Shown piece by piece: positions 36,658 through 49,629 of a stretch of 64,000 nt of DNA. The translations under genes and the position numbers were made by a program. Location: contig WARS01000069.1 in the NCBI GenBank assembly GCA_008933995.1, positions 868,001 through 932,000 on the forward strand, given 5' to 3'. The notes under the pieces are model-generated. The model had not been told where the DNA came from and did no database searches. It saw only the letters and a program-made list of their open reading frames with translations. Source of the DNA: Datnioides undecimradiatus. Lineage: Eukaryota > Chordata > Actinopteri > Lobotiformes > Datnioididae. Position 1 is the stretch's first letter; each line of letters begins with the position of its first letter.

Positions 36658-39600
36658 GAAGCTAAAGGACTGGAATTAAAAAGTGTTTTATCGGAACAAA
36701 AAAGGATTCTTGAGGGATTTCAGCTCAGCTTTCACTCCGACACCGACAGCCATGTGTGTGTGTGAGCGTATGTGTGTGTGTTTCTATGTGTGTGTGCATA
36801 GGTATGTGGATCAGAGAGAGCGCGCGTTTCATTGCAGTCATCTGTAGCTCGGAGGAAATTCAAAAGTGTGTGAACTGGCTGACTGGAGCAACTACGACTT
36901 CATTGTGAGTGTGTGTGTGTGTGCGTGTGTGAAAGTGTGTATTAGTAAGATTGTGCTTGTGTGTATTAGACTTTAGGTGGAGTTGTATTATAATGGTATG
37001 ATTTCGTCATGTTAAAGGGACAGTTCAGGTTTTAAAGTAGGATGCATGAGCTTCTCCTCCACAGTCGGTGTGTTACCTGCAGCAGACGGAGGTCGGCACG
37101 GCCCCAGTTTGGACAGTCAGCAGGAGAACTGGTGCATGAAGCTAAGCAGCGCAGTGTTGTGCATGAGGAAAGCTGCAAAACACTCTTTTAGAAACCTAAA
37201 ACCATCAATATCAGCTCTTATTACTGGGAAACTAAAACCGTTTCAACCATCAATGTTCTTGTAAAATCAACCAAATTCCTTTCACAACATCATTAATTTT
37301 ATTTTGCAGTGCACAGAAGTTGCTGCTCTCCTGTTGCTGCGATTGATTATTGTTTTTTGTGTTATTGTCTGACTTTGGGAATCCAAACTAACCCGTTAAA
37401 GCACTAAACTTAACACAACAACGACCAAACTAACTGATCTAGGTACCGGTACACCAGCAAGCCCCATGCTCTCTCACGCTTAAGTTTGTGTTTTTGTTAA
37501 AGGAGTCTGGTGGATGTTATATAAATGTCTTAAATGCATTTAAACTAGTCTATTTCCTACCTCTGTTACAGCTCCTGTGTATATCAGTATATTGCTTAGC
37601 TTCGTACACCTGTGCTCCTGTTGCTTCTGCAAACTGGGTGCATGCAGACCGCCATTCACAACAGGTAATTCACAGAGCATGGAGTACATTTTAAATAAAA
37701 CCATTAAAATCATTGTTTTTTATCTAAAAGACCTGAACAGTTTAGTCTAATTTAATGATAACAGATTAAAATTTGAATTATTCTATATATATGTTTGTAG
37801 TATATCACATTTTAATTAATATAGATATGTTGTTTAATGACTCTTAGGTTGGACCACATCACCCGGTCTTATGCAGGCATGCTCATGAGTGTGACTCACA
37901 ATAATCAGTAGAATGAAGTAGATGAAGTTGTAGAAGGAATGAGCATCCATCACGTAGTACATGATCTCCACCCAGCCCTCCAGAGTGATCACCTGCAGAC
38001 GAGAGGTCAGAGGTGACAGCGAGTTAACAATGACTGCATCCATAGGAAGCGTGCTGTTAAAGGAACAGTGCGTCAGTCACATGACCACTGTCATGTCTGT
38101 CCAATGACTATGAGGCTGCAGTCAGCAGCCCGTGAGCCGAACAGGAACCAGAGAAACATCTGACAATCATCAGCTTTGGAGAACGCCAAGCTAGCTGTTT
38201 CCCCCTGTTTCCAGTCTTTGTGCTATGCTAAGCTAAGCTGTGTCTGGCTTTAACCTTTTACTTAACTAACAGAGAGTTAGTATTATTTCCCAAAATGTTT
38301 GATCACACGGCGCTATTTCCCAAATAAAATACATCATTTAAAGTTTTTATTTATTGTTTTTATCTGATGTAAACTGCCTTTGTAGTTAATGTAACTATAG
38401 CATCGTGCAAGCAAACCAAGACAACACAAGTGGAGTTGTTCTGCTGGACGGGCGTATCAATAACTCCCATCAATGCACTGATAACACCTATAATAGACTA
38501 ACCAGGCCACAGCAATGCTAAATAATTAAAGCTCTGTGCATCAATAAGAAAGAGACCGAACTGTAGATTTCAGTCTCTCGCACAACATGATGTCCATATT
38601 CCTTTAGGCTAAAACAGCTAACAGGTGATGAAACAACAGAAGAACACAGATTATTAATAAGAAAGTAAATAAAAGGTGGTTTTGGACCAAAAACAAAGAG
38701 GTCTAGTTGTTCGCCGCCGTCCCTCCTACCTGGAAGATGACAATCCAGGCGTAGGCGATGTTGTCAAAGTTGATGGCTCCTTTGTGAGGGTTGCTGTGCC
38801 CGGTATGACACCGGGTGTAGTACTGGTTCCAGTTGACGCAGAGCCCTGCTACACTGTTGCTGCCATTGGCCAGAGGCTCGGGGCTCAGGCCAAGCGACTG
38901 GCGGTACAGGGCGTCGTCTTTGTCCAGGCAGCACGCCCTGCCTCCCTCGCGGCGGGCCGGGACATCGGAGCAGGACATGATCCCGTTGTCGACCGGCAGC
39001 GAGCAGATGAAGGGTCGCTCGTCGTCCTCGTCGGCCATGTAGTAGGGTCGAGGCAGACTGATGCCAGAAGTCCTGAAAGGTGTGAAGACACCAAGTGGTG
39101 AGTGCAAAAACAGTGACGATGCACTTATAAAATGTGCATTTTAGGAAATTTTAACATAAAAAATAGGAAAAAAACATCATTTTGAATCCAAAGTATTAGA
39201 AAAAAGCAAGTCCATCAAAATTAAACACAACTAACAACTAACAAACTAGTCAAATAACTGAGAATCTAAGAAAAATCAAAGATGGCAGCTTGTAAAAATC
39301 ATTTTAACCAATGTTTCTTGCTCACATTTGAAAATCTAGAAACACATTTTAACCTGCAGGAACATCTGGAGTCAGTTTGTCTTCATCGTCTGGTCTTTAA
39401 AGAGGTTTCCTACTCATGAAAGCCTCGTTAAAGGTGCGTGATGCACTGGAAACTGAAGCCGGGCTTAAACTTAAGATGACAGAGTGTGTGTTTGGTAAGA
39501 CATGGCATCAAGGAGTGTGTGCGTGCATGCACAGCAGTATGTTATGGGAAACGAAAGCCACTTGTCCTTCACGGCTATTTCCCACATTTGCTCTGCTTGT

Positions 39601-42600
39601 GATGGTAAAACTGAGAGAAAGTGACAGCAGAGGCTCTGGAGGGAGCGATGTCTGACTGCGTCCTGCAGTTTTTGTGGGTTTTGTGGTTTCGGTTCGGTAT
39701 CGCCGGCTGACTTCTGCTCATATCTGTTGCTGTCAGGTCGATGGCTGACAAAGACAGCCTGTGAGAGGCGTCGGACTGACTGTTCAGCCCCGGGAACCAC
39801 ACGTTTCACCCGTTTCATGTGGCAGCCGCTCTTTTACCTTTCTACCTCTTCCACTAACAAATGCAGGGAGACAAACTCCAGGGCAAAGCAAAAAGTTCTC
39901 AGCGTAAACAAAAAATGGTTTCTGAGTTGGTTTGCTTTGTTTCTCTCAACACCAACATGTCCTCATACCTCAACTACAGAATGGTTGATGGTCATTGAAA
40001 ACAACACATGTAACCACTGGACAGTACCAGCGTCAGGACAAACACACGGTGAACGCTGTAAAACAGGTGTAATTCGGTGAAGTTTAGGCATCAAAACGTC
40101 TTTATTAGTTGGAGTTTTGTTGGGTTTTGGCACCAAAAGTACTTGGCTAGGCTTTGGAAAAGATCATCGTTTGGATTCATGTGAGTTATTTCAATAAATA
40201 ACCTCATATACATGCATCATATGTCATGAACCGTGCGGTTAATGTTGTGAAACGGTTGCAGTTTGGTTAAGTTTAACTCAGAGATCAAGGTTTGGGTGAA
40301 AATACGAATGAATTACTTTAACTGCATGTCAGTCTGACACTGCATCACATGACTTCCTGCATATTCCCTTATATGCCGCTGCAGAACAGTGGTTATCTGC
40401 AGTTTTCTGACTGTGTTCAGGTGCAACCATTAGCAAAGCAGGTGAGGTAACGTGAAGCAGCATGAAGCATCACACATGGTTTGATCAGCCGGTCTCTGTC
40501 AGCGCCGTTTCTCTGCAGGAGACTTTACAGACATGCGGAGACGTCAAATGAGCTCCGGAGAGAGTTGCAAGCTCAAGTGTTGCGTTCAAAGGTGCAGGAA
40601 GACACCTAGGGATGCAAGAAAACCCTATATAATATATAATACAATAAAGAAAGGGGAATGAAATGATGGAAAACGTATTAAAATATAACAAGGAATGATA
40701 TGAGAAGGGATAATTACTAAAAAAGTATAAATTCCATATAAGGGAGGAAATAATAAAGGAAGTCATGATGCAGCAGTGGAGGAGGAGGTAGGGAGGTGGT
40801 GTAAACACATGGAGGGCAGGAATGAAACAAGAGATTAAAGGAGGGACTAAATCAGAAAAACTGAATCAATAAGAAAGACTGAAGGCAAGAAGCAAGACGA
40901 ATATGTGTGCGGCAAAGGTAAAGGTGTTTGCTTTGCCTTCACAAAGAGAGCGAGGAGGACGCTAAGGACAGAGAACAGCAGCGCTCCGTGTGATCTCGCT
41001 TTAATCCGGCAGTGGGCTGCTGCTTAAAGGGCAGGCCGGAGAAAGAGATACAGACGGACGCAGACGCTGGTTAGCAATTACATCTGACCTGGTATTTGAG
41101 AAGCAGCTTTGTGACTACCACCCTGCCTCTCACTCAGTCTACGTCTTTGTCAGGCTCTTTGTATCTCTCTCACCGACTCTGCCTCTCTTTATTGTACTGT
41201 ACTGAATGGGAGGCTATTACCCGAGGAGACCCGCAGCCTTTTCTTACATCAGCCAAGTTTGCGACGTTGCTCTGGCTCCATTTCCTCATGTCATTCATCC
41301 TCTTGCATCACGTCGGCTGATGTGGGACAAAATCTCCTCAGTTGCATCGTCTCATCTCGACTGCAACTTCATACGGCCAATGAAAAGCACGTCTTCTTGC
41401 TCTGAGAGCTGGTTGAGAAGATCGATACCACTCACGTCCTTCTGTTTAAGATGGGTCCATTCATGAGTAAGCCTTGCTCTGTCCAACGTCCACTAACCAG
41501 GACCTGTAAAGTCCCCTGAATCGAACCACTACATGCAGCGACAAACAACATTATAGACACCAGTAGCAGAATAAGATTCAACAGGAAGTGAAAAGGCCAG
41601 CATGAGGTCACGTCTTACAATCATATCTGTGTTTTTGGATTAATACTTCTTCATAAAATCAGCATCCAGCTTTGCATTGGTTTTTATAAGACCATCAAAT
41701 ATTTGTAGCTTCTGTGCATCTCCAAAAAAGCCAAATATCACAAGTTGAGACAGTGCAAACTGTAAACACACAATTAGAACCACGATCAGCAGTTCAAAAC
41801 ACAAACTGAACCACAAACGATTTCCCCTTAGTCAAACCAGCACATCAAGCTTTATGCAGACGACGCTGTTCTCTTCCTCTCACTCAAAGTGCTGAACTCC
41901 TGCTTCACTGTCCCCGCTTTATGAAAAGTGCTTAAGTCTGGTCTGGTGTCTCGTTCATTGCCCGCTCTTTTAATCCAGATCGTTGTTTTATCTGATCATT
42001 GTTTGATTTTCTGTTCTTTATTCCTGAGGGTGCAATTAGACGATGGCACGCTTGCCAACGTCACTGCTGGCCGAGCACAAGCTGGCTGCCTCCACGAAAC
42101 ACAAGGCCAAGAGCAGGCAGGAGAAATGTCTTCTGACACATATACGTGTTTATATGTGCGTCTAAACTATTTCAATTTTATTGTATTTTTTAAAGTATGG
42201 TACTTTAAAACCACAGATAATTTGTGAGAGAGATCCCCTCACGTAACAGGCGATAGGCTGAGCTCATCAGTCTTAATGCTTATGCTGCCATACGCTGGAG
42301 AATGATAATAAATCATTATTGAGCCTGGTTAACCGGATGGTCCAAAGCAAACCAGCAGCAGATTGTGTTGTAGCGTTCATTCTGCGGGGATTAAACACCT
42401 TCCTCCACGGCGTGAGCTTACACTCCAGGACGTTACTACCGGACCAAGCATTGCATCTATTACTCAGGATAAATATCTGGTGCTTTGATGGTTTTCCTCA
42501 CTTCTGATTCCTCATTTCTCTCATTTCATCCATTACATGTGGACTTACAGGCTGCTCCTGCAGTTAGCTCCCAGGCACACAGCTCCCGGCCGGCGCAACC

Positions 42601-42767
42601 ATTGCACTGATAAAGAATCAATAATATCAAATCCTTTGTTCTGATATTCGACATTTGTTTTATCAGCAGGCAGAGAATCAAATACTAACCTCAGTTCATC
42701 TCTGCATTTCTAGCTTCAAAGAGTTAAACTCAGAGAAGTTCAGGTGTCTGTCATTTGTTTGCATTAC

Positions 42768-42811
<44 letters not shown>

Positions 42812-42927
42812 GATCTCCAGTTCGGCCGTTTTGTGTTTTTATTTCGTTGCAAACCAGGAGCCTGGATTCAGCGAGCACACAAAAAAAAAACGTGACCGTC
42901 CACCCACTCAGTCGACTCATCATCCGA

Positions 42928-42961
<34 letters not shown>

Positions 42962-45900
42962 CACCCACCGTCCTCCACCTCTGCACGTGAGCGAGCTAAC
43001 ATCACAGCCTGGCTCATTATCAGATTGGACATCGGCGGCGTGTCTCTGTATGATGAGGTGATTACGCTCGTCAGAGGACGGTGTCGGACAGACAGCAGTC
43101 ATTTCACACATGGGCAGACGTCGGACTCCTGACGGCAGACACACCAGCCAAAGGTGTGTGTTATACCCCCCCCCCACACACACACACGCTCTTGTACCGG
43201 GAAACGCTGATTTACAGCCGTCACACATGGTTCGCATCAGCTCCGAGCCACAAAATCTGCTGGCGTGCATGTTTTACCAGCGCTGGATGACATTACTGAA
43301 ATTAAGTCAGGTGGGTCAGGACATCCCATGATTAGATGCCCTCTCCATCTCATCCATGAATTGGTTGCTATGGTGATGCCCCCCCCCCACCAGATCATTA
43401 TTTCCTCTCTGGGCTCAGGGACCGCGATGCGCCGTCCAGCCCACTCCTCCCAGCAGCCAAACAGGCCTAATGAAACGCTTGGCGGTGGATTTGGTCTCCC
43501 CGGGCCTTCGCTCGCCGCCGACCGAATCCCACTTATTGTCTGAGCTCTGTGCTTTCACAGCGGTATTAGCTGTACTCTTAATCATAAGAGATATTTGGGG
43601 GACAAACAGCACCCGGTAAAGCTTCCAGCTCCTAATTCGGACTTTCTATTTTCCTTTGCCGTTATCAGGGGACGTGGGGAGTCATCGTAATTTATTACCG
43701 ACCTGTGTTTTTCCACCGGATTCACAGGAGCCACGCTGCTGCCTGATGCACGACTCAACAAACGTCCTGCGCAAAGCAAACGCAGCCTTGAAACGGCAGC
43801 GAGACGCGTTAAAACACAGAAAAACACGAGCGACGCCAAATTATTACCACGTGGTTTCATTTAACTGGTCACCTTCAGGTAAAGTTAGGCTGTAAAGGCA
43901 CAAACCTCACAGTATATATGTTATATCAATATCAATATATCATCATTAATCATTAAGGCTGATTATTCTCAGAAGAAGATAAATCGGATAGTTCATTATG
44001 GCTTTAAGCTGCTCCTTGTGGTCAGAATACAAAAAACATACAATAATATTAATTGAATCTGTTTTAAATGTCAAAATATTCATTTGTAGAATTAATTCAA
44101 ATCCTTTTTCTTCACAGAAAACATCCAGAAAACGTGGTGTGAGAGCGTCAGTGTGATGCAGCTCAGACTCTACAACACAGAACAACACACTGTAACATAA
44201 ACATTTCTTGTTTTTAACCAATCATACAAAGGAAATCACCTGTGCACAGGTGGAGGTGAGACCTTCCTGGTGTTTCTGACTGGTTCCCGTATTCAAGCAG
44301 CCCAAATCCAGCCTAATCTGACAACGTGGCAGCCCACCATCGTCTGTTAGCTGCTGCAGTTAGCCTCTCTGTTTGATTATGTCAAACATTTATCACATTT
44401 TCATTAAAGGAACATATAAATATCATTTTAGGGACGTGTTAAGGGTGTTGTTAAAGCCAAATGCATGAAAAGACCCGGTGAGGTTGCACCGATGTTCTTA
44501 AAAAGAAACTAATGTGTAACTGCAAATGAAGATTCGTGGAAAGCATCAATTACCGAATCATAGAGCGAGCGTTTAATTAGCAGCTTCACCACTTTAAAGT
44601 AATTCCTAAGATCCATTACGTCTGTCAGTGAACAATTACCTTCTGGGTGATTGGTTTACATGTTATCCATTGAATACGGCAGTTAAATGCTGTATTGATT
44701 AAGCTCTACATGGAGCACCTTTACACCAAGTTGCAATATGTGAATAATTCCAGTTTTATTAGGTTTACAGTTTAAATTTACTGGCTTTATTGCCCCATGC
44801 ATTATCATTTCTGCTCCTTTTTCATATTAAATATATGAAATATTTAGCAATGATGCTGCAAAGCATGCCTGAGGATGAGTGTCATGTGATGCAGAGCGAC
44901 GCAGGTCCCAATAAGAGTTTTCCCTGAGGGGACGATAAAGCCTGTTTTATCTGATCTGATCTGCAGAAAATGTCATTTTGTTGTTTGGGAAACTTTCGCT
45001 GAAGCTTCCCGAGTCAGTCTTAATAACGCTGATTTGAAAATTGCAGTTTGGGTATAAAAGCGGTAAATCACTCAGCCGTAACGTCGCATCATATCTCATC
45101 TGTTATCCTGCAGGGGCGCGCTGCGCTGCGGTTCATGGAGTGTGACGACACAATCAAAACCAGCAAAACCACGATTTTACGGGTGGAAGTTGAAGGCCTC
45201 TGACGTCTGACTGACAGCCGCCGCTCGCGCTCTCACACAGGCGCGCTCGCAGTCTAACAACCAAACACGAGCAGCGACTTCATCGGTAGCCGTCCCCCGA
45301 AAATCACGACACGACAGAAGAGAAATTGAATTTTCCGACACTTCCGCCCGAAATAAACATCCCACAGCCGCCGGGATGCAGAACGTTAATCCTGGAAATA
45401 CCACGCAACACCGTCGCTCACACACATGCAAATAAGTGAAAAGGTGAAAACATATGAGTGGATCCAAACTGTAAAGGTGAGGCAGCAGGGAGACGAAGGT
45501 ACAGTTACACCTGCTGCTCACTGCCAGCATCCTGAAGCTCAGACCTTCAGCAAAAACCCCGGAAACCCTGCTGAGCGTATCAGTGGGGTAGTTTCTGCAG
45601 GTGTGCATTCTTGCAAGAGTGTGTCTTTGAGGAAAGAGTGTGTGCGTGCACGGCAGGGAAGCATGCACGTGATGATCAGAAGACAAAGATGGGCAGCAGG
45701 TCAACAGGTCCGACTTCTCAAACGACACGACGGGTGGATTTGGTGAAGCGGAGCGAGGTCACAGCCCGGTGTCTGGACCCTCGCGGAGAGAGACCAGAGA
45801 GACTCCAAACTGACTCTGCATCTTCAGGGATTTATTGTAAAACAAACAGTGGACCATGAAAGCAGAAGAAGAAGAAGAAGGTTGGTCGTACTCTCTCGGC

Positions 45901-46016
45901 TGAAGCTCAGAACTCGGTTTCCCTAAACGCACCTCTTTTACGTTACTTTAGCTCTTTATAGCATGCATGCTACAATAACATTAGCGATGTGTCAGAGTGG
46001 AGCAGAGGTTGACACG

Positions 46017-46047
<31 letters not shown>

Positions 46048-49000
46048 AAATAGAGTGTCGGTTTTTAATTAAGTGGCAGAATTGACTCTGAGATAATGAT
46101 ATTTGCTTTGTGCAAATTTTGGTTTGCAATCAGCCTCATTATATTAACACTTGAGAGAGCGAGAGCGAGGGAGAGCCTTCATCCGCCTGCATGCTAATAT
46201 CAGTAAATTGAGGAGATGATGTAATTAATCTTCTGCAGTCGCTTTGAGGGAGGGCAGGCGGTGCGACGCGAGGTGACGGACATATGATGAAACACATGCC
46301 GCGGCCTCAACGTGCTCTCCAACACGTGTGTTAGCCGTTTGTAGTAAACATGGAGCGACCCGTTTCACGGCGTACGTGATGGAGATATCGCGCCCACTCA
46401 ACACATCTCGCCGTCTCATCTCACACACAGACGTCGGGCGGTGACTCACAGGGTGAAGTTCTCCTCCGGGTAGCAGCGGTTCCTCAGCAGCCCCGCCCAC
46501 AGCTGCACCCCGATGATGCCGAAGATGAAGAAGACGAAGAAGCAGAGGAGGAGGACGTTCCCCAGCATGGGCAGAGTGTCCAGCAGCAGGTTGACGAGGA
46601 TGCGCATGCCTGAGGAGACAGAAGCAGCTGCATGGTGACACGTGCAACATACGAAACACAGCACGTAACCTCTGTGAGCTCAAAGGTCGTGGCCCAGAAG
46701 CCATCTGTCCACGTGTTTGTTCTCCTAAACGCAAGATCATAGAGGTCCTAATTAGCATCAAAGGTTCGTTAGCATTTTAGCTTTTCTGCAGTTCATGTCA
46801 ATGGGTTTGTTCTCCACAGCTGCACATTTAATACACAAGATTTATGAGTTTAATTAAATTTAAGCATCGCTGTCACATCAGTGATGTCATCAGGAGCGGG
46901 CAGCCAGAACTGCGACCATACAGCAGTCACTAACATCTGTCGCCGCTTCTACTGAGATACACGGGACGTGACTAATTCCTGGAGAGCGCTCAGTCATGGA
47001 GGCAGAGCCCTGAGCAATAAAACCCGTGGTCACTGCTCGGGAGAGTGGGACGACCTCGAAACAGATCAGACGGCGGCTGCTTCCTGCAGATCGACGAACA
47101 GACAAAACCAGCTTTGTGACTTTAAAAACCCTTAATCTGCGAACGTCACATGCACTATTTTTTGTTTTCAGGCTGGCTTAAAAAGAACGTTGCCATGGTA
47201 ACGTGTAAAGAAGCAGATGTTTATAGTAACCGCCGGTTAGAAGAGCGTCATGCCACATTAGGACAGTTTGAAATCACGGAGCAAACGGGGCTGAGGACCA
47301 GCTGAGATGTTCTCTGTGTGTGTGTGTGTCAGAGTGTGTGTGAGTGTGTTTTCAGTTCGAACCAACAGCGGAGGGGTATACATGGTGATTAATTGCCGTC
47401 GTGCTGATTAGGCCACTCTCTAAACGTCTGGTTGACTAATTCCTTTTACCTTCGGACGGGAGCCAATCACTCGTTTGAAAACAGCTGCAGCCAATCAGCA
47501 TCCAGAATGAACACCTGTTGCTCGTTGAACAACCAATGAAACGATGTGTGGTTATATGACACCATCACAGGATGAGTCATCAGCAGGTTTTAGGCTGTTA
47601 AACTACAGAGGGGCTGTCGTGAAGGCGCGGCGACCTTTCGATGCGCGTCAGACCTTCTGTCCGCGGGTCTGCGCTCGCGCTGGACGACCAATTAAGCTTC
47701 CATTCACCGAGCTGAAGGTGACTGATTGCTGCGCGCCAAGAGCCACCGGAGAGCTCTTATTACGGGCGCCGGGTCGGGCGTCAGGTCTGAGCTTGTTGCA
47801 TTGAAAACCTCAAAGGAAAGTGCAACAGGTTCCAGACACACGCATGCATGTGAACGATCTGCGCGTGCAAACACACTTTCCTCTCTCTCTCGTCGCTCCC
47901 GCTCTTTTTAACACAGCGCGCCGGCATTTCCATATAAGCAGTCGTATTATCATAATCAGCTAATCAATCCCTAATCTCCGCGCTAATTGTGATCCCACGG
48001 CCCATTACTCTGCCTCTGATCTGTGGAGGGGAACTGAACCAGGGGGTTAAACTCGGTCTGTAGAATAGATCGAGGATTGATGCAGCGTTTAGCCGACTAA
48101 TCAGGGGCCACGCCGTCCTCAGACCTTCTCCCAGGAGACCCGGCGGAACAGACGTGACGGTTTAGGGAGTTTGAGTCCGATGAAGCCGAGGACAGGGAAG
48201 GTCGCGAGGGTGCAGGAGCGTCGAGCGTGTGACATTTCTGAGAAAATTCACCTCCGTATTTTAAATATCGTGTGTGCTTTTGCGGGGATCATAGAGAAGG
48301 AGCCTTTCGGAGAGGCGTGAGGCTTTGTGTCATGCCTGCAATGCAGGAAACCTGGACTACGATGAAGAAATCTGATAATAAAACCAGGATTTAACCGGAA
48401 AATCATGGAAAAGTCAGAGTTTTATGATCAGTAAAAGTGCTTTTCTCGCACAAAACCTATGCATCTCAGCAGAATACTACACTGCTGTGTGTGTTTTCGT
48501 GTTGCAAGGTGCGGCATCAGAGGAGCCTCAGTCAGATCGACTTACAGCACGTGTTGCAGCAAAACACGGAGGCCGTTCTGCAAAAAGGTCAGTGTGATTT
48601 GAGAAAACAGTGACATGTTGCATCAAATTCACTGATATTCAGTCAATTTTGGACATTTTCTCATTGATTTATCGACATCTGACAAACCAGCTGCACGATC
48701 AGACACCTTTTCTGAAGACGGCCCAGAATAATTAAAGTGTAAAACACTACATTTTGGAATATTTGACACGTAAAACGCAGAAGCAGTGATTTAATGCAGC
48801 CTTAAATATGTCCTGGTGTGAAATGCTCCTCGGCAGCTAATCCCCCTCACAGAGGCAGGATGTCACTTTTGTCGGGAATGTAAAACATAAGAAGTCCTTC
48901 CTCTCACATCCTTCCTGTGCAAGGACAGACAGACGACGGCGCGACCTTGGGTGAACAGCGCGCTGCGCTCAGTTTGGACTTTGGACGTGAATATTTAATG

Positions 49001-49575
49001 GTTTACCAGTATGGAATTCCTCAGAGTGTTCGGTCTCGAAGCCGGCGAGAGAGAAAAACAATCGCAAACAAGCTCAGAAAAGATTTTGAGACGGACGGCC
49101 TCGTTTTCGGCATCGGCGCCCAGATGCACCTCACAGATCCTGATTCCAGCAACAGGAGCAAACGCGATATGCTCGCAGGAAGTGACGAAAGAGGAAAACG
49201 AGGAGGCAAAACGCGGAAATCAGGCCGGGATCAGGATGCAGCATGTTCCCCCGCAGGAAGTGGAATTAAAGCCGTGGGATCGTGGGACGTTACCGAGCGT
49301 CGACTGAACGGAGAAGTGTTGACTGTAGACGAACAGCAGCTTTGATTGTGAGCGGAGGACAAACAGAACATGGCTGAGAAGAGAAGGAAGGCAGAGAGCG
49401 ACGGTGACCGTTACCTGGGCTGCTAATACGACCTGCTCCCCTGGGAGGAGGGATTATGGGTAATGTAGTAAACAGGCCGAGTCCTTTAAGCTGCAGCCGG
49501 TGGGGACCTGGTCTGGATAATTTCCATTAACGTCCCATTAACTGACTCCTCTGTTCCCCTCACACATCCACCACC

Positions 49576-49629
<54 letters not shown>

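Larger units (their letters stand above)
29441..37899 (-). other. cacna1i: Intron d-e of cacna1i
   Basis: This 8459-bp intron contains TG and GA repeats (30881-30938, 31075-31106, 31181-31217), a copy of the ATGCTAA-hairpin repeat (about 32350-32554), a pyrimidine-rich block (34740-35080), a purine-rich block (36120-36410), CA repeats (36520-36555, 36623-36653) and an AT-rich end. No exon was recognised. Confidence 0.8.
39073..46449 (-). other. cacna1i: Intron b-c of cacna1i
   Basis: This 7377-bp intron contains an AT-rich patch (40610-40750), TG/CA repeats (42771-42811, 42929-42959, 46017-46043), C runs at 43167-43176 and 43380-43389, a possible retroposon tail (about 44920-44962), a CpG-rich patch (45110-45310) and a stretch rich in ATTA words (46055-46235). 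Confidence 0.8.

Noticed and set aside
45177-45728. 183-codon minus-strand open frame
   Set aside because: No recognisable domain, no splice or start context; it overlaps a CpG-rich patch. Treated as chance.
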